Positions 28,201-40,200 of a stretch of 64,000 nucleotides of DNA are shown here, one piece after another. The notes beneath the pieces are model-generated. The model ran no database searches. It saw nothing but the letters and a program-made list of their open reading frames with translations, and had not been told where the DNA came from. The position numbers and the translations under genes are program-made. This stretch comes from Lichenostomus cassidix (Eukaryota > Chordata > Aves > Passeriformes > Meliphagidae): positions 6,252,501-6,316,500 of the forward strand of contig CM039193.1 of assembly GCA_008360975.2 (NCBI GenBank). The letters run 5' to 3'. Positions within the stretch are counted from its first letter, which is position 1. Every line of letters begins with the position of its first letter.

Positions 28201-31200
28201 TTATGCATGCATGGAGCTGCACAGCCCCTTCTGCCTGCTGCTACTCCATTCAGCCAGCCAGCCCAAAGATGGGAGCTGGATTTGGTGATTTATCTGGAAC
28301 TCCAGTGGCAAGACAAAGGAAAGGAAGGTCTGCTGTAATGTCTCCCATCCCTGCCAGTGCTCTCCAGTTCCACTGTGTGTTTAGTACATTTTGAATTTGC
28401 TCCAGACAACCCCCCTTTTATTCTCTTCATTCTGAGAGCTGTAAGCTCATAGGAAAGAGGACCCTGGCAGGCTTTTTAGTTTTTCTGCTGTATCTCATAG
28501 AAATTATTTTTAAAATACAAAAGGCACAAAGGTTGCACAGCCAGACTGTTCACAGTGTGGTTCCAAGAAGCACCATTGCGTTTTCATAAGATAATCTTGC
28601 TATTTATTTAAAACAGCTGCTCTTTTCCCCCGCTTTGCTTTACCATCAACTCCAAACCCCAAATTTTTAATAAAATCAATGGGTGTAGATGACTTCCTGG
28701 TTAATACTCAACCATGGGATGGGAGACATACAGGTCATGTCACGGTCTGTTAGCTGTGTTCATTCACTAGTTAGCTATTCAGTCATCTTCCCTGGGTCAG
28801 TGGTGCCAAGCATGACTCTGGTTAGATATTTAGCTGTGAGCATCAACATTGCTGCAAGAATTCTCTACTGAGACAGCACTGTTGGATTGGTGTCATGTAT
28901 TTCTGTTATTTAATGATAGCTGTCAGACTTCTTTGGACCTGTATAGGGACCCCAACCTTCAGGTTTTCAACCTCTAAATGCCAGGAGGAGTTGTGCATCA
29001 TAAGGGTTTGTCCTGCAGCAAAGAAACAGGCATTCCAGCTGATTTGGATTCTGTCCTTTACTGTAGCAGATGGCTTTTAGTCAGTTTTGTCTGGGTAACC
29101 AGATCTTCAGATGAAAGCAAATTTAAGGCATGTTGCAGCCTAGAGACCATGCTTGTTTCTGAGCAAACACCACATGCAGGACTCAAATTATACGTTCTGC
29201 TGTCCTGCAAACCATGTCCATGGGCAAATGCACCTGAGATCAGCTTTCTTCATCAGCAAAGCAATGCAACAGGTCAGCCTTTATGGGCAAAAAGTGTCCC
29301 ATGTGCTGCAGAGCTGGTGTAAACATACCCCAAAGGACACAATTTATACCATGAAAATGGGGATGGGGCCTTGCCAAGATAACTTAATCCCATTTTCCAA
29401 ACAAAAGAAAACAAGAATCATAGCTGGAAAACAGAAGTGTGGACCAGATCTTGGCAAGTTCCATGTTATGTCTGAGTGAAAAAAAAAACCTTTTTGTATT
29501 GAGGAATTCATTTTTCTGTTTTATTTGCCTTTTGAATTTGGAAGTTTCCTGCTTTGGATAGCTGTGGGGAGGTTTGACTTCTCCCTGGTGTTTTTCCTCA
29601 TTGCCAGTCTCCTCCCCGACATGGCACAGTTTCTGCAGCTCTCCAGGAAATCTGGTAAAGCGGCTTTTTGAAAAGCCTGTGCCTTGAGTTTTGCTGTGCT
29701 GCTCAGCACCAGTAAACAGAAAATATTCAGTGGTTGCTGTTGCCCTCAGTCTTCATCTCATAAATCATTCCACAGACTCAGCACCTTGCCTTCACTCTAC
29801 CATTTAAGGGTACAGAGAAAGAAAAATATGGGAGTGACAGACAAAATATAAAGAAGTTCCATTTTATTTGATTGCAAAATCATTGTGTGTGGCTGAGAAA
29901 CATGTGAGGCTGAGTCTTGTTGCCCTGGCTGGTCACTGTTGCTCGCTCATAACGCAGAGCAACACAAGCCCACCTTTGCCATGTCTCTCATCCCAGCACT
30001 GCAGGTTTGGGATGTGTGTGCCCAAGGAGCGAGAGGCACCGGTGACAGACGGAGCCTGGGGCACCTGGAGCCCCTTCGGGACCTGCTCGAGGACCTGCGG
30101 CGGCGGCATAAAGACGGCGATTCGGGAGTGCAACAGGCCTGAGTGAGTGCACAGAGGGGAGGTGCCAGAGGGTGAGAGGGGGGAAAGCTGACCAAATGGG
30201 CTGAAATCAACTCTAGCTGTCCCCAGGGACAGGTGGTTCTGCCCTGGGGATGGGTGGCTTTGCCTGGTATGAGCAAGGCAGGATCCAGTCATTGGTTTGT
30301 GGGTGAAATGCTCTAAAAAGGATTCCGTTCAACAATGAGAGTAGGAAAGGCTGATAGCTACATGGGTTTATTACCTTCTGTGGGGTCCCCACTTCTGGAG
30401 GTGTATTTCTTCCTGCGTAGTTTTGTATCGCGGTCCGGGAGGGTGGCACAGGCTGGCTGCCCCCCGGACCGGGTCTCTGGTTCTTGTAAATCCCACCGGA
30501 TCCAGGGCGAGCGGCCCCCGAGGTTCTGTGGCATGGCGGCAGTCTTCTAACCGCGTCAATTCAAGCAGGAAAATAGTGATACGAAGGAAGAACTGGACTC
30601 CATCTCTGTTCTACTAGGGATGTTTATTTGGGGTAACGGGAAAAGGGGTGCAGGGAAGGAGAAGGGGGAAGGGAGACAAGGCAGGAAGGGGATGCTAGCA
30701 GCCCAGAGATGGAAAAGACCACGAGGTGATCTGGACATCGCCTTATAAAGGGAAAGGAAGGGGAGGGACTGTCTCCCCCAGAGCCAGTCCCAGGGAGTCT
30801 GAAGGGAAGGAAGACAGGCATAGGGAACCCACCAACAGATTTCGGGGTACAGCAGAGCATATTTCAAAATGAACCAATGGTATACAAAGCAGAGGGACAA
30901 AGGAGCATATGGGATCCTAACACTCCACGTTGCAACAATTCCCCGTTTCTACATTTATAAAAGAAAAATGAAACAGTTGTTGAGATACAATCTAAATTAC
31001 ATACAGTTAAATCTATTGGTTTGAACCCATAGGATTGCTTAAGGGGATTTCAAAATAAAAAAACCAGTCAGAGTCTATATATGTTGGTATGCATTTCCCT
31101 TGGCTGCTGGTGAGTTTCTTCTAGTTGGAATGTCTTTGCAGCAAATTGGCAAAGCTGGACAGCAGTTCTTGGATGGCTGTTGCTTCTGTTGCTGATTGGA

Positions 31201-34200
31201 ACACAGACTGCTGCTTGAGCCAATAGGGAAAGGTCCTTTTGCTTGGGAAATACAACTCAAACACAATTATTAATTTTTGAACAGCTATCAGTGTCTGATG
31301 GAAAACACTGGCTACTTATAATTTACAAAAGCATTTCTCATCCACCCATCATTCTTCTTGCCAGCCCTTGAGGCCAGGCCGGCTGTGCTCCCCCTCCCCA
31401 GCACCTCCGGTTTTGGTGTGGGAACCTAGGGGTGGGATTTTCCCACACTTCTCCGCCCTGTGATGTAAGGGGGCGGAGCGTGCTGACGGGAGAAGGGGCG
31501 GAGCCTGCACAGCCGGGAAGGACTGAGCATGCTGGGTAGAAGATGATCTCGGAAGCATGGCCTCTGCCATCTTGAAAGTGAGCCCTGGTGTTATGAGGCT
31601 GTTTAGGGAAAGAGGGGGTAGGAAAGGAGGGTAAGGTATGAGGGCTTAGGGTACGGGCCAGGATGAGTTGATCAGTCTCACTCTAGCAAGGGAAAAGGGG
31701 GAGCTGGCGAGGCGCCCGGGAGAACGGTAGCAACCCGGCGTCATTTGGACGGGATGCGGCTGGCAAGCTACCTCTTATCAGGGTTAGAGGGAGAAGGAAA
31801 GTGGGAAAAGCAAAGTTAAAAACGAGGGTCAGGATTGGGACTGATAAGGGATCACCTTGCAGCCCCCCAAAGGTTGAAATAAAATATTTTAACTCAAAAG
31901 GAGGGGATAGAAGTTCGTTCCTTTTTGAGGAGGAGATACCTAGGGGGTTCCCACTTCCCCACGGTACCTGCCCTTCAAAGCTCACCTCTGCCTAACTACT
32001 AATGGAAAACACAAAAAATAATTAGCTGGGAAATAAGGGAGATTTGCTGACTGCTTAAAACCCTGGGAAAATAAAAACGCGACATGCACTCTCATTAAAA
32101 TAAAATCCTTAACTAAAATTTGACGCGAAAAGAATAAGGGGGTCCCTTACAGCCTTAGCTGGTCACCCAACTCAAAATTACTAGCAAAATCAGCAAATCT
32201 GCCCGTCCCCTGTGGCCCTCTCCACAGGCAGAACGGGTCAACTCTGGTCCCCGCGGTTCACAGTCCGGCCCGCGCTCTCACCTAGCGCCTACGGTCTCCA
32301 TGACCCGGTTCTCCAGTCTCTCTGTTGAGCCTTATTCCGTCAGCAACTAAATCCAGCTTCGGCAGAGATTCCTGGGAATTGCAGGGACTTTCTTATAAAA
32401 GTCTCTCCTGGGCGGTTAAAAGACTCCCACCACAGAAATCGCAGTTCCTCGGAGGCAGTAGATGTTAAAAAGCCCTGTGTGGAGCAGTGGAGCCGCTCCT
32501 GCCGCCGCACCGGTCCAGGCGCGGCTCCGCCCACCATCTTGCCGTGCGGCGATCTAAGATGTCCGCCGCCACGTGGCTCCGGCCACCAAAATGGCGGCGC
32601 CGCGTGGTCTCGCCGCGGCGTGGTCTTGTCTCGCCGCCGCGTGGGTCCGGGGTGGCGCGTGCCGCACCGGGCGGCGTGTCGCCAGCGGGGCTGCCGCTGT
32701 CGGCGGCCCCTGTTTTCTCCGGGCAGCGGCAGCGGCTTGGCGCCGGGTCCCGCCCCGCCCCGGGCCCCCCGGGGCCGCGGGACGGGGAAGGCAGTGGCGG
32801 CGGGCACCCAGCGCCCGCGGCTTGGCGGCAGCTCCGGCACGGTGATTTCGGCGGCGGCAGCAGCGGGCGAGCAGCCCGGCCCTGCTGCGGCCGCCCCACC
32901 CTGCACGCGGCGCCAGGCCACCCCGGGGGCTCCGTTTGCCGGGGCGGTCCGTCGCCGCCACAGCCGAACCGGCGTCAGCGGCCCGAGGCTTCAGCGCGGC
33001 AGGAATCCAGCGGCACGCAGCAGCGGCGAGGAGCGGCGGGAAAGCGGCGAAAACGGCGAAAAAAGCGGCGAGATGGTTCTTTCACGGTAAAGCAAGCTGA
33101 TTCGATGGAATTTTCCCGGGTTTCGGCACCATTTGTTGTATCGCGGTCCGGGAGGGTGGCACAGGCTGGCTGCCCCCCGGACCGGGTCTCTGGTTCTTGT
33201 AAATCCCACCGGATCCAGGGCGAGCGGCCCCCGAGGTTCTGTGGCATGGCGGCAGTCTTCTAACCGCGTCAATTCAAGCAGGAAAATAGTGATACGAAGG
33301 AAGAACTGGACTCCATCTCTGTTCTACTAGGGATGTTTATTTGGGGTAACGGGAAAAGGGGTGCAGGGAAGGAGAAGGGGGAAGGGAGACAAGGTAGGAA
33401 GGGGATGCTAGCAGCCCAGAGATGGAAAAGACCACGAGGTGATCTGGACATCGCCTTATAAAGGGAAAGGAAGGGGAGGGACTGTCTCCCCCAGAGCCAG
33501 TCCCAGGGAGTCTGAAGGGAAGGAAGACAGGCATAGGGAACCCACCAACAGATTTCGGGGTACAGCAGAGCATATTTCAAAATGAACCAATGGTATACAA
33601 AGCAGAGGGACAAAGGAGCATATGGGATCCTAACACTCCACGTTGCAACAACGTAGTTGTGATTCAGGAAGGAGGGAGAAAAAGGAGCCTTCTTTTTTCA
33701 CTATTTTACCCCTACTTCAGTTGCTTTTGCAGCTGTTCCTACAGGCCTTTATAATAAAGTTTTCTACCGTTTTATTCCTGCTTTGTCTGGTTTTGCAGCT
33801 TTTGGCTGCTTTTGCAGCTGATCCTTTATACAGTTACATTTCAGCTGGTGCAGACTAGCCAAACCTCAGCAGAAATCTGTGCCCCATTAAAAAGTGGCAC
33901 TCAAAAATGTTTGCTGTCTGCCTGGAATGCAAAATCCTGCACCCTTGGAAATGGCAGGGAATTTTGCCGTGGGCTTCAAGGAGACAAATATGTGGCTGGT
34001 GCAACAGCAATAGTTTGAGCAATGGTTATGAAAGCAGCCTGTTTACGTAAATTGTGAATTGTGCTGGTTTCTGTTTAACTGCCTTCTTGCAGAAGAAGGG
34101 GTGGGCAGGAGGCTTTCTGAGCTCTCATTTGGGACTGAGACACAGAGAGGAGAGGGGTCTGCAGGGCTGGTTGCACTGAAGGGTCTTAAAAGATTCCTCT

Positions 34201-37200
34201 TTCTCATCATTGGATGGTTTATTGCCAAGGAAATTGCCAGTGATAGTTTCATCACTGCTGATGGGAGAAGGGAGAACTAATACCTGTGACACTGGGGGTG
34301 TATGACAGGAGAGGTTGCTTAGCACAGCTGGGCAAGTGTCAAAAGTTGAGACTGAGAGAGTAGGACACCAGCACGTTAATTTAAATGATTCCAAGAAGCA
34401 CACAAGTGCAAAGAGCTCTCCTCTGACTGTGCTGAGTCAGCACACTCCATATGGTCTTCAGTAGCCATGGAGAGACAAAAACAAAGCATCTTTCCAGCTC
34501 TGCTGCCAAAACATTGGATGCTGTCAGTGAGATGCATTCCCGTCTTCTCAGAGGCATCTGTTTAGACTGATAGCTTTTTGTGAAAGAAAATCTCCTTTAT
34601 CCTAAAGGCTAGCCAAGGGATTTTAAATTCCATCTTCCCTGATAGCTTGTGTTTTGTATCCTGGCACTTCAGGAGGTGTATTGCTGTGGCTGGGATTTGC
34701 AAAAGCACCTAAACAGGCTCAGCACCAGGCGGCCTGAGAAATCCTTATGATTGATAGGGGTTATTTTCCAGGCCCCCTTTCCTGAGCTGTGTGCTGGCAC
34801 TGGCCTCTCTTCTCCAGCCCCTCACAAGGTCTCTGTGAGGAGTCAATCTGTCCTGGCACCATCACAGAGCTCTATACTGACTGTTGGTTTGTGCCTGTAA
34901 TTTCACATCACAGTGTGAGCTCCCACCACCTGTGTCCCTGTTATCATGGGGCTGCTGAGATGATACAAATGGATGAGACTCCACTGGTGCTCTCTTGCCT
35001 CTCCCCTTTCTCAAAGTACTTCAGAAATAGACAGTTTATAGAAGGCAGGAAACCCAGCCCAGACACCTCGAGTAACATCTGAAAGGGTTCTCAGTAAATC
35101 TTTTCTATTCAAAGATGGTTGCACTTTTTAAAGTTTTTTTCTCTGAGGATCTGGGGTGGGATCTTGCATCCAATAAAAAAATTGTGTTGAATCTGGCATT
35201 GAAAATTACATCCGTCCCTCCATGGTACAGAAAGTAAGGCTGCAGCTCCTGCCTCTCTTTGTAGAGTGCTCTGACACCTACATGGATGAGTATCTTGCAG
35301 GGATACAGGAAGAGCTGTAAGCTTCTGAAAGCTTACAGCTTTTAAGCACTTTTTGGCAGGGTGTCTGTACCTGGTACGCCTGGACTGCTGGGAGTTGGGT
35401 GCTGTCCTCAAGGTCTGCAAGTGAAAATGCTCAAGGTGATGCATCACCTGTTGGGGTGGGAATGGGAATGAGACCCCATCACTCCCTGGGCCTGAGAGTT
35501 TCTGGGCTGCTGGGAGGAGTGCAGTGGGTCTGGAGTGTGTGCAGGAGCTTGTAAGGGGAATGATACTGGATTGAAAGTGGGTCCACACTGGCTGTTAATT
35601 GATCAAATAGATGATTCAGAGAGAAAGGAAATGGAAGCCAAAAAAAGGAGGTTTCTATGCATGTACTGCTTTCCCTTCTGTCTCTGTGGTACATTTTTGA
35701 TTATCCATAAAAATATTACACAGAGTGAAGTATGCTGTATTTCTTCATGACACTGAAAATCGATGTTGTACAAGGGTGACTTATTTTTCAGGGTCAGCTC
35801 TTTCTGTCCCTCAGATTCTGTGAAAAGCAATGCTGGTTAAAAACACTCTGAAACTGTCAGGGGGGTTTGGAGCTGTTTCTAAATGTCAGAAATGTGAGTG
35901 TGCTTCGGTCCCCAGCACTGTCTGCAAGGAGATTTGCTGCTGGGGTTACAAAGCTGACAGTTTGCAACATGGTGGCAAGCTTTAGCATCCTTCAGTTTGT
36001 GGTGTGTCCGTGTGTCAGTGTTATCTCAATCTCAGAGGTCATGTCTAGAGAAAAGAAAACCAAATAGTAGCTTGGTATGTTTGGATTTTATTAGATATAC
36101 CTTTAAAAAGAAAAAAATAGGGTCCTGCATGTTCTCCTTAATAGTTAAGAGTTTGATTTTAGTTAAATTGATTTATATTGGAAGTGATGTGGTTTCCATA
36201 AAAATGTTGTAATTGCAATTTTTAGTAAAGAAATGGCCTCTTAAAGGTTTGTATAACTCAGAGGCTTTGTCAAAAATCACCACAACAGTCCTGCAGTGGT
36301 AAAAATGCTTTTGAAGTGAAAATGATGAATCCTGTTAACTCCCCCATGAGTGACTCAGATTCACCCAGGTCTGGAGTTCGCTGCTGCCACAATTAAGAAG
36401 TTTCTCCATGTCCTGTGTAGTGAGGTGGTTGAGATGTCCCTTTTTATCTGGAGGTAGCTCATGTGTGTGCGTGGGAACAGTCCATGGGACTGGCTCTGGT
36501 GCTGTGAAACTCCCAGCAATTGCCATTGTGCCTACAAGGCAAGGAGGAGTTTGGGGGATAGCCCTGGAGCTGTCCCAAGTGTAATCAAGGAAGTTATTTC
36601 AAGCTGTTTGTCACAGCAAGGTGGACAGCAAACTAAATCAGTAAAAACCAGGTTCAGACTTACTACTCCACTTGGAACTGGTGTAAAATCAGTCTGTAAT
36701 CAGGAATCTGCACTGGACACTGTGTGGTTGCTTGGGTTTTTTTCACTGGTACCTGCTTAATTGCAAGCAGCAAAACTTTTGCAAATGACACACATTTGAC
36801 TTCGATATAGCATGTGAGAGCTGCCCTCAGAACAGGCAGAGCTGGTGTTAGTAGCTATTGCTCAGGGCTGTGCCTGAGGACAGATCATACCCTGTGGCAT
36901 TTAGGATAGGACTGGAGGGGTCTGCACCACAGCAGTGAGATCTCAGTTACTGGAGGATGCTGGCAGGAAAAGTGCCATGTGTGTCACTGGTGATTCTCAG
37001 CATCTCACCTGCAGCTGCTCAAGGAGGCAATTCCTTCTGCCAAACCTGTGAGCACCCCTAGTGTGGTGCTGATGGGATGGTGGGGAGTCTGCCTGCCTTT
37101 CTCTGCTTTGCAGGCAATCTTTTGGCAAGGGCAAGCTGTTCTGTGCTTCTGTCTCCCTGTTTGTTTCACAGGAACTCTGCTACCTGAGTCACAAGTTTTC

Positions 37201-40200
37201 GAGTGTAAGAGTGAAGAATTGTTATTTGTGGGAGAAAAAGCAGGGCTGGGCTTCCTGGGTGGTAGAGGTGCAGAGATGCTAAAATAGTTGTGTTCAGCTG
37301 CAGGAACTTGTTGACTCACTGTCTGTAGAGATAGTTATTCATGTGCAGGGGGTGCTGTCCCTTTTTAGAGGTGCTGGCTGCATGCAGTGTGGTGGTCCCA
37401 CGGTGAGCATCTCTATTCTGAGGGCAGGGGTGGTTCCCATTTATCACTTGTTCATCTGCATCTTGAAGGGTCTTCAAGTGTTCAGACCTTGTGTGTGTTC
37501 CTTCCCAATGAGACTCAGAAGGAAGATGCATTTTGCCACCATCCCTGGGACACTGATGGGTGTCTGGTTCCCAGGCAAGGCAGAGCTGATCCTGAGGAAC
37601 GGCCCTGGGAGGCAGGAGGTGTGGGTGCCAGGATGTTGGAGCCTGGCATGTCACTCTTCAGATTGCACTTCTTGCTGGTGCAGGCACTCATTGTTCAGGG
37701 GGAGGGGTAGAAGAAGTAGATTTGGTGGTTATTTTGATGTGCAGCTCATTCCTGCACCACTGCTGGCAGCAGATGGAATGGGAGAAGCTTTTTCAGTCCC
37801 CAGAGTGATGTTGTCTAGAAAAGACTCCATCTACACATGAGAAAAATAGTTTTATGACTGCAGCCCTGAATCTGGGAGTCAGGCAATTTAAAATTACAGT
37901 TTCTCCTAGGCTTATCCACTGGCTTTTATGTGGCTTGGATGGGATCTCTCTCCCCAGTTTATACCAGTGTCATCCTGCTATAAAATGGGGGTAAATTATT
38001 TACTGGCCATCTTCGGTGCTTTCTGGAATGCATGGAGATAAAGTTGTTTCAAAGTGCTCAGCATTACACTTTTTAACATTTGGTGCTAGAAATCCAGAAG
38101 GACTAAGTGCTGTCTGACCTTTTAGCCTCTGCAGGGAAGGAAGCCTTTTCTCCTGTGATGTTTAGTTATCTGCAACCCACTAGATCAAATGCAAGTTTTC
38201 AGCCACAAAATCCATAGGGTTGATGGGGTTGTAAGGAGAGATGGGCCTGAGTGGGATCCCTCAGCCTGTAAATAAATCCTCAGATGGGGAGGCAGTTGTT
38301 CTTTCCCTCTGGCTTCTCTCACTATCATGGCATCCATCAGAAAGCAAATTTTCTCTTTTTCATCCCTGTTAGCATTGCATATGTAGTCTTTTTTGCTAGA
38401 CACTGGCATAACCTTTCCTGCTTGTCAGCCTGGGATATTAATTAAAGATATGCACAAAGACAGAGCCCACAGAATGCTGTTGCAAATCCTGACTGTACTG
38501 AACAGGTTGCAGAATTGCAATTCCACCTCATTTCCAGCCTGGTGTTGTCTCTGCAGACCCAAAAACGGTGGGAAATACTGTGTGGGTCGCCGCATGAAGT
38601 TTAAATCTTGTAACACGGAGCCGTGCTCGAAGCTGAAGAAGGATTTCCGGGATGAGCAGTGTGCTGATTTCGACGGGAAGCACTTCAACATCAACGGGCT
38701 GCCCACGAACGTGCGCTGGGTTCCCAAATACAGCGGCAGTAAGTGACCAGGGTGGGGGGGGATGCAGGTCCTGCCTCCTGCATTGCTGCCTCGAGCTGAA
38801 GGTGTGCAGATAACAGGCTTCTGGTTTCCCTCTCCCCGCAGTCCTGATGAAGGATCGGTGCAAGCTGTTCTGCCGGGTGGCAGGGAACACAGCCTATTAC
38901 CAGCTGCGGGACCGAGTCATCGACGGGACACCCTGTGGCCCTGACACCAATGACATCTGTGTGCAGGGCCTCTGCCGGGTAATCACTGTCCCTCCTCTTC
39001 ACCAAAGGGGGATGGCAGTTCTGTAGGGCAGCCTGGTGTTTCTGCACCGTGCTCCAGGCAGTTGTTGGTGTGTCCTCTTCACTCGGGGGCTGCCAGCAAC
39101 ATCTGCGGACTCTGTGAGCCCCAACTGGTCTGAAACTTGTGCCAACCTCCAGATTTGCAGAAGATCTACACATGGAATCATAGGATCATTTAGGCTGGAA
39201 AAGACTCCTGAGATCATGTCCAACCATTAACCCACCGCTAAACGATGTCCCTGAGTGCCATATCCACATGTCTTTTAATATCACCGGGGAGAGTGACTCC
39301 CACCACTGCCCAGAGCAGCCTGTTCCAATGTTTGACAACCTTTTTGGTGAAGAATTATTTCCTAATATCCAATCTAAACCTCCCCTGTTGAACATGAGGG
39401 GACTGTTGCTTCTTACCTCTGAAAAGAGCCTGACCCCTACCTGGCTACAATTTCCTTTCAGGTAGTTGCAGAGAGTGAGAAAGTCTCCCCTGAGCCTCCT
39501 TTTCTTCAGGCTGAGTTCAGTATCCCACTCAGCCACTCCTCATCAGACTTATTCTAGTCCATTCACCAGCTCTTCTTGGGACAAACTCAAGTGGAAGATG
39601 TTTGCACATCTGCCCTAAGTTACTAAGGGCTTTGGAAGTCTCACCCTAAATCCCAATGTGGCTTCTTTCTGTGCTTTGCCCCAGTTCTTTCTGATCAGAC
39701 CCCAGAGCACTTTACATTTCCATTTACAATCATTTTTCACTCTTTTCTCTATGGGAACAATCGATGCAAGAATTTTTCTCTAGCAAAGGCTTTGCCTGGT
39801 GCAAACAGTCGTTCTGATTCTTGCTTTGTAAAGAAGCCTTTTGTTGTAAAACCTCGTTGGATGGCCACACTGTAAATCAGTGGAAAAACGTGGGGAAGTA
39901 ACACAGTTTATCTCATGGCAGCCTTTTGCATACACAGCTTTTGTGTGCCTTAATTAGGAGGTTTGTCAATGCTGTTCTAGTCTGTATTTGTTCAATCTGG
40001 TTTTTTTTCAATTTTTCTCTTAAAGCAAGCTGGATGTGATCATGTGCTGAATTCAAAAGCAAGAAGAGATAAATGTGGTGTTTGTGGTGGGGATAATTCT
40101 TCATGCAAAACTGTTGCAGGCACATTTAACACGGTGCATTATGGTAAGAATCTGTTGCTAAAAACTTTATAGTGAAAAATGTGGGTCCATAAAAGCCATT

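Larger units (their letters stand above)
30423..33651 (-). mobile_element. Young non-autonomous endogenous retrovirus, tRNA-Phe primed
   Basis: Two 516-base direct LTRs (30423-30938 and 33136-33651) enclose 2197 bases. Read on the minus strand the order is: 5' LTR, 4-base gap, 18-base site TGGTGCCGAAACCCGGGA (complement of 33114-33131), interior, polypurine tract AGAAACGGGGAA (30939-30950) and 3' LTR. The 18 bases are complementary to the 3' end of vertebrate tRNA-Phe including CCA, so it is a tRNA-Phe-primed, gammaretrovirus-like or class I-like element by primer use only. The LTRs differ at one site (30682 C against 33395 T), so insertion is recent. No gag, pro, pol or env motif is visible, and the interior is too short for them. 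It would need proteins from another element to move. Placement in any named repeat family is not possible from the sequence alone. Confidence 0.93.
30143..38556. other. Intron 12 (8.4 kb) containing the LTR element
   Basis: Splits TSR1. About 3.2 kb of it is the antisense LTR element described separately; without it the intron would be about 5.2 kb. The remainder (33659-38556) is unique sequence with no gene or repeat recognised. Confidence 0.9.

Noticed and set aside
32340..32921. 193-codon minus-strand frame as a possible Gag
   Set aside because: No matrix, capsid or zinc-knuckle motif can be seen, and overlapping frames of similar length exist in the other phases.
33114..33131. A tRNA-Phe gene fragment
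   Set aside because: Only the last 18 bases including the non-encoded CCA match; the rest of a tRNA is absent, so it is a primer-binding site.
32487..33263. Open frame of 258 codons on the + strand through the CpG-rich block
   Set aside because: It runs antisense to the element, continues into the LTR and is made of R, A, P and G, as expected of GC-rich DNA without stops.
30423..33651. A tandem duplication of unique DNA instead of an LTR element
   Set aside because: The repeats have inverted TTGT...ACAA-type ends, a perfect tRNA-Phe primer site, a polypurine tract, internal TATA and AATAAA signals and flanking duplications, all in the correct order.
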